From assembly GCA_946807835.1 (NCBI GenBank), contig OX327683.1:13335001-13399000 (forward strand): 64,000 bases of DNA, in the 5' to 3' direction. Source of the DNA: Ailanthus altissimus. Taxonomy: Eukaryota; Streptophyta; Magnoliopsida; Sapindales; Simaroubaceae. This document shows positions 1 to 10,344 of the stretch, in pieces. How positions within the stretch are numbered: position 1 is the first letter of the stretch; the number at the start of each line of letters is the position of its first letter. Below the pieces are notes generated by a model, which saw only the letters and a program-made list of their open reading frames with translations, searched no databases and had not been told where the DNA came from. The translations under genes and the position numbers were made by a program.

Positions 1-159
1 ATTGGAAGCAAGTTGGAGAAGATACTATTAGAATATGCCTCCTCATCCTGAATCAAAGTGTTAATATGGCAACTTTAAACAATACACTCATTGTTTTGAT
101 TCCAAAACTGCCAAATCTATAAAAACCAATAAATTTCAGGCTAATTAGTTTATGTTTAA

Positions 160-819
160 TGTGAACCTCACAAAGAAAAGTGAGACCCGACGCTCAGTGA
201 GGTTCTTTCGCCAAGGATCGTTCTAATTCAGATTTTTATATTAACAAAAATAAGAACCTTGACACGTTATCTATCAAAGATAAGAACCAGAGGTATAAAA
301 AGATAGTAGTCGCCACACTCAAGATAGATGAGAAGTTGTGAGTGATAAGTCTGAAAGAACGCCACAAGATGAAATCTTGATAAGTCTTAATTAAAAGTTC
401 TTTGAAGAACTTAAGAGAAAACTCTCAACATTAATATTATCCATTTTATTTTTGTTCTCCCTCATCTCTCATATATTTATAGAGACTTTTTGGGATGTCT
501 AGTATTTATTACAGCAATTAATGACAACTTGCAACTACTACCAATAACTTAGACACTTGAGATTTCAGCACTTATTATAATATTTAATGAAAACTCACAA
601 CTACTAACTATCAACTAGTACCAATAAATTAGGTACTTGGAATGCTAGCATTTATTACAATAATTAATCGTAACTTATAACAAATAATTACTAATAACTA
701 TCAATATTGAGTCTTTACATCACATGGGATACTCACATGAACTGCTATGCTATTGTTCCCCATCACACATGGATGCTAAATGGATCTTATGAATTTTTTT
801 GGCAGTTTATTTTGCATCA
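160..819 (-). repeat. Solo LTR of a Ty3/gypsy-type element inside LINE A
   Basis: The reverse complement of 160-470 is clearly similar to the last 300 bases of the gypsy LTR at 18,029-18,688, including its closing segment (TTTGTGAGGTTCAC here, TTTGTAAGGTTCAC there). The upstream half differs more. The segment begins TGTGAACC and ends near GCATCA, so it has TG...CA ends and about 660 bp, the same length as the other LTR. LINE RT reading resumes directly afterwards (about 822). No internal domain lies beside it, which makes it a solo LTR. I could not find a clean target duplication. Confidence 0.75.
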
Positions 820-831
820 ATAGTATACCAT

Positions 832-2130
832 TTCATAGCCAAAGCCATAGCTAATAGATCAAAGAAAGTGCTCACACAAAATCATCTTCCTCAACTGAAG
901 TGTATTCATACCAAATAAGCTAATTAGTGGTAACATCACCATTGGCTATAAATGCTTGCATAAGGTAAAGACCAAAAAGAAAGGGGAAAAAGGGATATGT
1001 TACCTTGAAACTAGACATTAACAAAGCTTATGACAGAGTAGAGTGAAAGTTTTTAAAAGAAATGATAAGAAAGTTAGGCTTTGCATACTCTTAGGTGAAG
1101 CTAATTTTGAGATGCATAACTATCACAACTTTCTCAATATTACTTAATGGATTTGTCAACGATAAATTCAAGGTTAATAAGGGATTAAGACAAGGGTGTC
1201 CCCTTTAACCATACCTCTATATTTTATGTGCTAAAACAATGTCATCACTGCTATACAAAGCTTAAAAATGGTATGGACAGATCAAAAAGATTAAATTTAA
1301 CCCCAACTTGTCTATAACCCATGTCTTCTTTGCAAATGATTGCTTGATATGCATAAGGGCCATAACTAAAGATCGCAATCGGCTAAAACAGATTCTTGAA
1401 AACTATACTACAACTTTTAGGAAAAATATTCTGTTAAAAAAAATCATCCACTTTCTTCAGCCCAAATGCCCAGAGAGTAGACACACACCATTAAAGATAT
1501 CCTTTAGCTCAAAGAGGTCTCAATGCAGAAAAGATATCTTGGGTTGCCATCTATGGTGAGGAGAAACAAGAGGCATTTTTTCAATGAAATAAAACTAAAG
1601 GTATCAAGGAAAGTCAATGCTTGGTAGGATAGATTATTTTCTAGTGGTGGCAAAGAAATTCTAATCAAATTTGGAGCCCAGGCTATCCTAAAATTTGCTA
1701 ATGAGCAATTTTAATATCCTATGAGGTCTACGTGGATATAGAGAGAATGGTAACTGGTTTTTTTGTGGGGTTAAGAGATACAAAAAATAAAAAATCCATT
1801 AAACTAGCTGCAGGAGATTATACAAACAAAAGGGCAATAGGGGTTTAGAGATTGGAGATTTTGTTTGTTGTATTCAAGCCTTGCTTGCCAAACAAGGTTG
1901 GAGAGTCTTATAATTCCTTGAAGATTTAGTTATAAAAGTCCTAAAGGACAGTTATTTTAAGAATGGCAAGTTCTTGGATGCCAAAATAGGTAATAACCCA
2001 TTATATATATAGAGGAGTATATTATGGGGAAGAGAAATTTTGGAAAAATGAGTCAGGTGGCTAATTGGTAGAGGTGATAAAGCTGGAATCCACATCAATA
2101 ATTGGTTCCCAAGAAATTCTATTCTAAAGC
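832..2130 (+). pseudogene. LINE A reverse transcriptase remnant
   Basis: This is the catalytic polymerase of the LINE, which would prime cDNA synthesis at nicked target DNA. Translation in shifting frames shows AKAIANRSKKV, the motif LDINKAYDRVE (about 1,010-1,043), GLRQGCPL (about 1,180-1,206) and FFANDCL (about 1,327-1,350). In active elements the last reads F-A-D-D, so a catalytic aspartate is now asparagine. Further on are LGLPSMVRRNKR, GGKEILIK and ALLAKQGWRV, the conserved post-RT block. Several in-frame stops are present, for example after DRVE and GCPL. It is a clear pseudogene. Confidence 0.88.
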
Positions 2131-2439
2131 CAATCTCTTTCTAGACACTGCCGTATGATAACAAAGTGGAACTTTGATTGTGGAGAAAATAAATGAAAGG
2201 AAGAGCTCATCAGTAAACATTTGTAGGAGGATGATGCAAAGAAGATCTTAAGCATCCCCTTCCCTAACAAAACTAGATGACTACATTTACTGAAGCTATG
2301 ATAGGAGGGGTATATACTCAATACAGAGTGGTTATTATGCAGCCTTAAGAGAAAAGTTTAAAAGAGAAACATAACCATTGATGCCCATGGAGAAATAGTA
2401 GAAGCTTATATGAAGCCTCCCTATATGGAACCACTGATG

Positions 2440-3345
2440 CCCATGGAGAAACAAAACCACTAATAAAGTCAATACCTTTGGAAAGCTATATCCAATCTGT
2501 TACCCATAGTAGATGGGCTATATTATAAGAAAATTGTGAACAACCCTATTTGCTAGAGATGTCGTAAGGAACAAAAAAATTGATTTCATGCTCTGATAAA
2601 ATGCAGGGAAGCCAAGATATTATGAAAATGTACTCAATATGGTAGCCTAATCAACAACATTTATAGAATGAAAATATGGGACTTTATAATCCATGTCTAT
2701 GCAATGACAACCAAAGAGACAATGGCCAAGATATAGCCATAATCCCATAGGATTGGTAACTAAGAAACAACACTATGGCAACTGGTAAATAAAAGGCTCA
2801 AATCAAGAAAATTGCAAAAATTGAAGCAAACTTAAAATCATATCAAGTAGGAGGTTATGGAATGCTAAGATCAAGATAAGATGGAGAGGCAAAAGAAACT
2901 CAGAGAGGTCACAAACTTTTAGTAGGATAGATCAAAGTAAACATTGATGTTTCCACATATGCCAAGAAGAGGAGAACAAGATTAAAAGTTCTTATAAAAA
3001 ACTATGAGGGTATCTGAATGGTAATGGCTACTTTAAATTGTGAATTTAAAAGGAATATCGGAATGGCAGAAGTACAAGTAGTTAGATTTGCATTGTAGGT
3101 GGCAAAAAGTCTAAATATCTAAATTGTAATTATAAAGGTGAATGCTAAAATGTTCTGGATATAGTGAATGGAAGTTTGGACAAATTGAAGAAAATCAAAT
3201 GAGTGATTAAAGATATTTAGAAGAAACTTAAGCTTAGAAGCACTTAAAAATGCATTACATTCTCGGATTATGTAATGTTGCAACTCATAAACTTGCAAAA
3301 ACAATGTACTCAAATATGGACTAATGAATTCCCAGTTCAATTAAA
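2440..3345 (+). pseudogene. LINE A zinc-finger-like RVT region and RNase H-like domain
   Basis: Around 2,540-2,610 a degraded N-P-I-C-x-R-C ... HAL-x-K-C pattern matches the zf-RVT region of plant LINEs. From 2,925 the translation VKINIDVSTYAKKRR, then MAEVQVVRFAL, then VAKSLNI matches a plant LINE RNase H fold: first strand with an Asp, the E-helix, then the next strand. Stops interrupt it. The 3' end is a short untranslated stretch and A-run. Domain order is standard for the plant L1 clade. Confidence 0.7.
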
Positions 3346-3380
3346 GTAATGAAACAACAATCTATTTTTAGAAAAAAAAA

Positions 3381-3980
3381 CATATAGGTTCATAAATTTT
3401 GATTTCTCCTAAGCATTAGTTTCTTTATTTGTACAAAATAGATCTTTAACATTCACATATTGATGTTTAAAATTCAATATTATAAAAGTATTGTTTTTGG
3501 GTCATTTCAAATGGGTCATTAGTCAGGGACCTATTTAAAATAAAAGGACAAACTATGCTCTTATTTAATAAAACATAAAACTCAGATCTGAGTGTTATTA
3601 TCCCTTGCAGGTATTTATATTTCAAAAAGTTTATAAACAAATGAAAAGGCTGTTTTTTTCTGCTAAAAGTCTTGTGTAAACTTGTAAACATAAAAAACTG
3701 AAATGATCCTATGAGTATGAGCACGAGCTTTTTGATTGATAACCATTTCTAAAAAATGTGGCTAGGATTCACAAATCAAAATGCCTAGAAAATTGAAATT
3801 TACAGTATCCTTTTTTAAAATTCTAATAAATGATATTATTGTTTATGGTTATTTCTGCCAGAGTTTGAATTTGGACATTCGAGATTGAATGGTCTTTTTA
3901 TAAAAAGGCGGCTTGAGAACCCAAAAATTCCTTTCGAGGGCAAGATTATGCATTAACAATGATTTAAATTTAATGCTTTA
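3381..3980. other. Unassigned AT-rich DNA
   Basis: About 600 bp between the LINE A tail and the tandem repeats. I see no coding similarity, RNA gene or terminal repeats. Short open frames on the minus strand here are low-complexity and match nothing I recognise. Confidence 0.5.
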
Positions 3981-4889
3981 AAATTGTAATAAATTCTTTT
4001 TAAATTGTATATGGCAGAGTTTTCCAACATACGCAGTGTTCTGAATGTGAAGCAACGCAGCCTCATTTTGGGATGCAATCTCAATTCTGCTTTTGGTTGA
4101 CATTATTTTTTTGACCAAATTGGTGAATGGTGATTTCTTTTTTCCTTTTCAATTATTATTATTATTTTAAGAAGAATATAGAAAGCACCTCAATATATTT
4201 ATTTTACTTAAGTTAGGGTTCAAAACGGTTTTTAGGACATTAGCCCATTCCTTAAAAGTGAGAGAAAAGAAGTGGAATAAATTGTAATAAATTATTTTTA
4301 AATTGTATGTGGCAAAGTTTTCCAACACACGTAGTGTTCAGAATGTGAAACAATGCAGCCTCATTTTGGGATCAATCTCAATTTTGCTTTTGGTTGATAT
4401 TATTTTTTTGACCAAATTGGTGAATGGTGAATTCGTTTTTCCTTTTCAATTATTATTATTTTAAGAAGAATATAGAAAGCACCTCAGTTTATTTCTTTTA
4501 CTTAAGTTAGGGTTCAATAAAAATTTTAGTACATTAGCCTATTCCTTAAAAGTGAGAGAAAAAAAAGTGGAATATATTGTAATATATTCTTTGAAAATTG
4601 TAATAAATTCTTTTTAAATTTGTGTGGTAGAGTTTTCCAACACACGTAGTGTTCAGAATGTGAAACAATGCAGCATCATTTTGGGATGCAATCTCAATTC
4701 TGCTTTCAGTCGACATTATTTTTTTGACCAAATTTGTGAATGGTGATTTCTTTTTTTTTTTTAATTATTATTATTATTTTAAGAAGAATATAGAAAGCAC
4801 CTCAGTTTATTTATTTTACTTAAGTTAGGGTTCAAAAAAGTTTTTAGGACATTAGCCTATTTCTTAAAAGTGAGAGAAAAGAAGTGGAA
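3981..4889. repeat. Three tandem copies of a ~298-bp unit
   Basis: Copies run about 3,981-4,278, 4,279-4,594 and 4,595-4,889. Each contains the same ordered landmarks: AAATTGTAATAAATT, TTTTCCAACA, CAGCCTCATTTTGGGAT, TTTTTTTGACCAAAT, an ATT-repeat, AAGAAGAATATAGAAAGCAC and AAAAGTGAGAGAAAA. The period is 298 bp between copies 1 and 2. Copy 2 is longer by an extra AATATATT-type mini-duplication at its end. No coding capacity. It could be a short satellite array or a local triplication. Confidence 0.92.
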
Positions 4890-4945
4890 AACTATTATAG
4901 GTCAAAATTACAAAAATTGATACGTTAGAATATTCTCAAACACTT

Positions 4946-5087
4946 TTTTTTTTCTTTTTAAAAGTTTTGGTGGGAAGTTAGATACCCAAAATTAACTAAA
5001 CTTTGCCTCTTTCTCTTATTCGAACTCAAGTCGCCATAGTTGCTATGCAGCTTAGTGACCATTAGAGTCACTCTCAGGGGGCATATA
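4946..5087 (-). mobile_element. tRNA-derived SINE with 14-bp target-site duplication
   Basis: The element is about 142 bp. Read on the minus strand it has a degenerate Pol III B-box-like site (AGTTCGAAT, reverse complement at 5,018-5,026), an A-box-like TGGTCACTAAG upstream, and an A-rich 3' tail (T/A-rich run on the + strand from 4,946). It is flanked by identical 14-mers, ATTCTCAAACACTT, at 4,932-4,945 and 5,088-5,101. That is the length and position expected for LINE-mediated SINE insertion. The family was not identified. Confidence 0.75.
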
Positions 5088-5101
5088 ATTCTCAAACACT
5101 T

Positions 5102-5448
5102 AATTAATAAATATGAAAAATGGAGGAAAATGGTTAAATTAAGTTTTATATCTTGTTTAAGATGGATTGAAAAATTTATCTCAGCTCTAACATTGTCTTA
5201 GTTCTTTTTATTCTACTTTATTAAAAAAAATGCCTTAATTAAATCTCTTAACTCAGAGACGTATAGGTCATATTAAACTTAGGTTTTACAAAGTTAAAAA
5301 AAAACATAGATTTAACAATATAATTTTCAAGGACATGCTTCTAACAAAATCTCTATACTAAGACCTTTGTCAAGATTGCCAAAATGTTTATAACAATATT
5401 CTAACCTAAATGGCCAAATGAAAAAAGAGGAAATTTTTTATAATCAAC
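5102..5448. other. Unassigned AT-rich DNA
   Basis: About 350 bp between the SINE and the next LTR. I see no coding similarity or terminal repeats. Positions 5,444-5,448 (TCAAC) are the left target-site copy of the following element. Confidence 0.5.
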
Positions 5449-6002
5449 TGTTGACACTGGCATAAAATTGTACATAGTGGGTCTATTTGGGTTCTTTTTA
5501 TTTTGCACATTACTCTAGACCTAGTTGAGAATTAAATTCATATTAAGTGCCTATTAGCATAGAAAGTTTTATTTAATTATAATTCTTTTTCTTTTAAATT
5601 CGGATTAGGATAGGGTTTTGAAGAGTTTATATAAAGGCTTAATAAAATCATTGTAATCAATTATCATCATTCGTCACATAATAACACAATTTTCTTTTCA
5701 ATTTAGCTTTATTCTCATTTCTTGTTTTCCACATAAGATCATAAATCCTTGCTTGTTGATTGTCATAGCCTTATTGTTGAATTTCGCTTGTTCTTCTTTG
5801 CAAAGTAACCTAGATTGTGTAGTACGCTCATTATCTTTGTAGCCCATGTTTATTCCAAGACTCACTCACTATAAGTCAAATTTAGCTTTACCTAATTCGA
5901 CAAGACCATAACTTTAATTTACCACAAACATGAGGAAGTATTTTTTCTAGTAGGACATTGGACATACATGAATCCAGTCGATTAAATTTTTACGCACAAA
6001 TA
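5449..6002 (+). repeat. 5' LTR of the gag-only element
   Basis: Starts TGTTGACACTGG and ends near CAAATA, where the right LTR has the canonical CGAACA, so the terminal CA has mutated here. A TATA-like TTTATATAAAGG lies at about 5,626. It matches 15,155-15,706 over its full length with scattered substitutions. Confidence 0.85.
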
Positions 6003-6006
6003 TCTT

Positions 6007-6027
6007 TTTGGTATGCTCAGTGGGACT
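6007..6027 (+). other. Primer-binding-site-like sequence
   Basis: TTGGTATGCTCAGTGGGAC directly follows the 5' LTR. It has the TTTTTGG...CAGTGGGAC form found after the LTR in several plant gypsy-derived non-autonomous elements. The matching tRNA was not determined. Confidence 0.55.
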
Positions 6028-6045
6028 CATTTTTGTATGTTAGCA

Positions 6046-6658
6046 ATGACTAGAAGTATGACAAAGAATTCAAAGATTATCGAAGGTGGAAAGCCTTCTG
6101 CCGAGCCCTTTAGTACAGTGAAAAAGTGTGAATAGTTGTCCACCACTTCTATTAGAAATATTGTAAATGAAACACATCATGCAGAAACAAGTGATGGTCA
6201 TGATCTCGAAGAAGATTCATTCAGTCAATAACTCGACGACATTTTGAGAGATACCCTACCACTAACAAGGTTGTTCTCCACTGCCAACATTCAAGGGTTG
6301 GTTTCCCAAATTGCTTTGGAGAACCAACAATTGGGTACTATGCTCACCTATCAAATGGTTATAGTTTTTAGACCACTAATTAGAGACAACCAAAACATCA
6401 ACAGAAGCATTTTAAAGAATCTGGAGACTTGAGATAGAATCATATCAAACTCACGACCCTTTTTTCAGGCTGACCTAATCCAGAGCTCTAAGAGCCCCGT
6501 AGACGTCAAAACTATAGACAGGTCAACCTTCAACATGTATTTATTAATATCCTAAGGTGACATGAGTACATTGAATCTATGAACTCCTAAGTTCAACAAG
6601 ACTAACTAGGATATGTTTTCAACTATAATTATGTCAAAAATATGGTTAACTTGGGATG
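6046..6658 (+). pseudogene. Gag N-terminal part, gag-only element (interrupted)
   Basis: Starts at ATG 6,046 with MTRSMTKNSK, a start typical of this gag class, followed by an acidic linker and a helical stretch (RLFSTANIQGLVSQ near 6,265-6,310). In-frame stops appear after TVKKCE and DSFSQ and again at about 6,430. The reading is broken at 6,658 by insertion of the Athila element and resumes at 13,856. Gag would form the virus-like particle that packages the RNA. Confidence 0.7.
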
Positions 6659-6663
6659 CTTAC

Positions 6664-8045
6664 TGATAAACACATTTCATACATTAATTAGTACCCTCTT
6701 AATTAGATATTTGCTTCTTTTAAGTATTAAAATATGGCCACTAATATATGCATTGATTATTTTATAAGTTCTATCTAATTGGAGCATAAAAAAGATCCAA
6801 ATTTAATGAAAAAGAGCAAAGAAATCATTTCACAAAGCGTTCAAGCCGCAGCCTCGAGACAAGGAAGAAATCAAGTACCAGGAGTTGGGTGGTGGCCCCA
6901 ACTTTTTTAGGGCTGTGTCCTTACTTTGGTAGAAACTTAGGGCTGTAACCACAACTTCTTTAGGCCATATCCCAAAGTCAATAAGAAGTTGACATCATAG
7001 CACCACCATTGTGAATCATTTTTAAACTTGTTCCCTAATTTTAAAAGGGCCTTTTTTAGGAGGATCTATAAATAAAAGATCAAAGGCCTCATTTTGGGGA
7101 GGAAGCGAGGGAGGGATAGGTAAGAGGCATGAAATGTTGTGAGAAGATAAAAGGTTTTTAGTGAGAGAAATATACTTAGAGCTCGGATTCTTGAAGAACC
7201 ATTAAAGATTGAAGGCTTCAAGGACTTCTCCAACTAGTTCCCTCTTTCTCTCTACCTCATTTACTTTAGTTTCAAGTTTACATTTGTAATTTATTTTGTT
7301 TGAAACAGGTTACTTTTATGAACTCTTGGACTATTGTATTTGTGCATTTAACTATAGATAGCTAGATTTCATGTTCTAAGGCATGATGTAACTCTACTTA
7401 ATAATATGCTTTGATGTATTATACTGATTAATGACTATCTTGTATTTATCATTTATGCTTTTTATGAGCTTAATGCTTCTAATTTAATTAGGAGATTGAT
7501 TTGATGATTTAAGACTTGTAGGTTATGTGCGTGGAAAAGTTTAACTATGTGTTAGAATTAAAAAGCATAGCATTAATTTTATTGAGTTTGGAGACTAATA
7601 GAATTAGGGTAATCACTTAAAGGTAACTTAATACTTATATAGGTAACAAGTTAGATAGAAATATCAACTTAGTTGTGTATGCATAGATCTCATTCGACGC
7701 TCGAGAGAGATAATGAGATTAATTCTAAACCCTTAAATATTGAATTCATAATATTAGTTGTTAATCATTAATGATAAAGAATATAGGAACGATAGAGTGA
7801 AATCAAGACCCTATGACCCTTTAACATAGAATTCTCACCTTATTAATTTACTAAGTATTTTTAATTTCATAATTCAACTTAGCCTTTAAATTAGCATAGA
7901 TAAAGTTAGGTTGTGAACACTATGGTACTTAGCATTAATTTAGAACACTAATCCTTATGGAAACAATACTCATTCATCACTTTATTACTTGATCACAATC
8001 TGTGCACTTACAATTACAATTCGTGTGTGTATAAAATCGTGAGCA
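6664..8045 (+). repeat. 5' LTR of the nested Athila element (1,382 bp)
   Basis: Starts TGATAAACACATTTCATAC and ends ATCGTGAGCA. It is collinear with 12,524-13,850. Landmarks include GAGAGAAATATACTT followed by GATTCTTGAAGAACC. A G/C-rich stretch with CCGCAGCC and GGCCCCAAC phrases lies at about 6,845-6,980. Confidence 0.92.
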
Positions 8046-8051
8046 AATATT

Positions 8052-8067
8052 TGGCACCGTTACCAGA
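8052..8067 (+). other. Athila-type primer-binding site
   Basis: TGGCACCGTTACCAGA differs at a few positions, mostly G to A, from the TGGCGCCGTTGCCGGG form used by Athila elements. It lies six bases after the LTR end, where the tRNA primer would anneal. Confidence 0.85.
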
Positions 8068-8169
8068 GATTGTAAATTTTTAATTGGTGCTAATATTGTG
8101 GATACGCAACTTGATTTTAATTTAGGCATTTTATTTTTCTTTTGTTCTTTTTGAATTGTGATTTTATTG

Positions 8170-9560
8170 TGGTCGTTGAAGGTTTATGAGAAGAGCTCAT
8201 ACCTTGGAGCTTTTTCTCTTTGATCCAAAAGTTAAGCACAGTTTATGGATGTTTAAGAGTAAAAGAGGAGATCAAATTCAAGCTATGGCCAATAAAGGCA
8301 ACATCAACGTATAACTACGAGTATAACGAGACTATTTTAGGCCTCTGGTTAATGAAAATTATTCAAAAATCCAGCGTCAAGTGGTTTAAGCCAATAATTT
8401 TAAATTAAAGCCAACTCTTATCAATATAGTACAACAAAATTAATATGGGAGATTGCCAAATGAAGATCCAAATGTTTAGCTTTCTATGTTTTTAGAGGTT
8501 TGTAACAGTATTAAGATGAATGAAGTTACAGAGGATGCTATTCACCTATGCTTGTTTCCATTCTCTCTTAGGGACAAGGCAAGGGATGGCTTAAATCCTT
8601 GCAATCGGGAAACATTGCAACTTGGGAAGAGCTTGCACAAAAATGTCTCCTAAGTTCTTTCCATCATCTAAGACTTCACAATATCGATAGGAAATAGCAC
8701 AATTTAGGTAAATTGATTTCAAGCCTTTCTATGAAGATTAGGAGTAGTTCAAAGACCTTTTTCGGAGCTTCCCCTAACATATAGAGATTGATTCCAAATA
8801 CAAATCTTCTACAATAGACTATATGGGCAAACAAAGATCATTATAGATGCAGCAATGGGTAGTACATTGTTGTTAAAAACTGCGAAAGAAGCCTAAGTTT
8901 TGTTGGAGAAAATGGCATCTAACAATTACTAATGGCTTAATGAAAGGTCCATCGTGAGGAGGGCCACCGGAGTGCATGAAGTTGATCACATTGTTGCACT
9001 TTCAGCCTAAGTTTCAACTTTAGCTAACCTAATTTCTACAGTCAATGCTAGAGAGGCTTCAATAAGTAAAGATCTAATAATAGTTATAAATGTATCTTAC
9101 ATTGGTGAGAGAGTGATCTAAAATAAGTCCAATATGTCAACAACCAAAATTTTAACTATCGAAGTAATAACGTGCCTACACATTACCATCTCGGGCTCCG
9201 AAATCAGGAAAATTTCTTCTATAGCAATTTAAGAAATGTTTGCAACCTCCACTGAGATTCAATTAACAAGTTGCGAGAAGAAGACTTTTTTGGATGACCT
9301 TTTAGGCATTTTCATCATTAAGACAAGGGAGAGGTTCAACAAGAATGAGGCTCGTCTTGATAATATTTAGACACATTACACCCACATGAATGCTACATTG
9401 AAGTTACTAGAGGTGTAGGTTGGCCAATTTGCCCATGCAATCAAAGGTCAATCTTTCAGCAAGTTTTCAAGTGATAAAGAGGCTACCATAATGGAGCAAT
9501 GTAAAGCCATCACTCTTAGGAGTGGTAAAGAAGTTGAAGCTCCAAAAACAATGTGATGGA
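8170..9560 (+). pseudogene. Athila gag remnant
   Basis: Recognisable blocks in order are LPNEDPNV then FLEVCNSIKMNEVTEDAI (about 8,455-8,545), LFPFSLRDKARD (about 8,550-8,590), FYNRLYGQTKIIIDAA (about 8,805-8,855), LLEKMASNNYXWLNERS and the gag-end block EQCKAITLRSGKEVEAP (about 9,490-9,545), which is diagnostic for Athila. Stops and frameshifts occur throughout. The protein would assemble the capsid. Confidence 0.85.
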
Positions 9561-9799
9561 GGGTAATGAAGAAGAAGTTATTATGGATCCATCTAAGGTG
9601 AATCATAAACCCAACTTTATTTCCTTCCCAGATAACCTCTCTATCATTACCCCACCATTATCATACCCTTAACGCTTCTACAAAAAGAAGTTAGATGCCT
9701 AAATCTTCAATTTTCTTGAGAATTTAAAAAGATTCACATCAACATTCTCTTTATGGATGCCTTGGCGAAAATGTCAAACTATATGAAATTCATAAAGAA

Positions 9800-10330
9800 A
9801 GTGATGTCAAAGAAGAAAAAGTTAGAGGATTATAAGATGGTGAGGCTAACGGACGAATGTAGTGCAATTATTCAAAGGAAGTTTCCTTAAAAAATAAAGG
9901 ATCCTAATAGCTTTACCATCCTTAATACTATTAAGGAGTCTAATTTTGAGAAAGCCTTGTTTGACCTTGGAGCAGGCATCAATTTATGCCTTTGTCCATC
10001 TTCAAAAAGTTAGGTCTTGGTAAGGTGAAGCCCACTACAATTTCTTTGTAAATTACGGATAGATCTATAACTTATCTATGGGGTATTATTGAGGATGTGT
10101 TAATAAAAGTGAGTAAATTCATTCTATTGGTAGATTTTGTTGTCCTTGATGTGGAGAAAGATCAAGAGATTCCAATTATTTTTGGGTAACCATTCTTAGT
10201 TACTGGGAGAGTTCTCATTTATATGGAAAAAAAAAGAGATGTAAAAGGGGGTACAAGATAAAGATGTCACATTCAAGGTTTTTAAGGAGATGAAGTTACC
10301 AAAGGACTATGATAAATGTTTAAAGATTGA
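9800..10330 (+). pseudogene. Athila aspartic protease remnant
   Basis: The reading LTDECSAIIQRKFP, then FEKALFDLGAGINLC with the active-site D-L-G-A (about 9,945-9,990), then a flap region and a degraded I-I-F/L-G-P-F block, then KDVTFKVFKEMKLP (about 10,260-10,300) follows the retropepsin-like domain of Athila polyproteins. After it the expected RT is absent, and sequence continues directly into the post-pol region. Confidence 0.82.
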
Positions 10331-10344
10331 CAATATGCATCCAA

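Larger units (their letters stand above)
1..3380 (+). mobile_element. LINE A: L1-type plant non-LTR retrotransposon, decayed, 5' end outside window
   Basis: Reading through stops gives the usual order of a plant L1 ORF2: RT motifs at the left edge, the RT core (about 832-1,730), the post-RT region, a zinc-finger-like RVT domain (about 2,450-2,650) and an RNase H-like domain (2,925-3,340). It ends in a short A-run at 3,372-3,380, the expected poly(A) tail. The endonuclease and ORF1 lie left of the window or are missing. An LTR interrupts the RT at 160-819. Stops and frameshifts in every domain show it is dead. Confidence 0.9.

Noticed and set aside
3981..4889. CRISPR-like array
   Set aside because: Three long, near-identical 298-bp units without spacers, in a plant genome.
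6244..6432. Independent small gene with a 62-codon open frame
   Set aside because: Continuous with the gag of the gag-only element that starts at 6,046.
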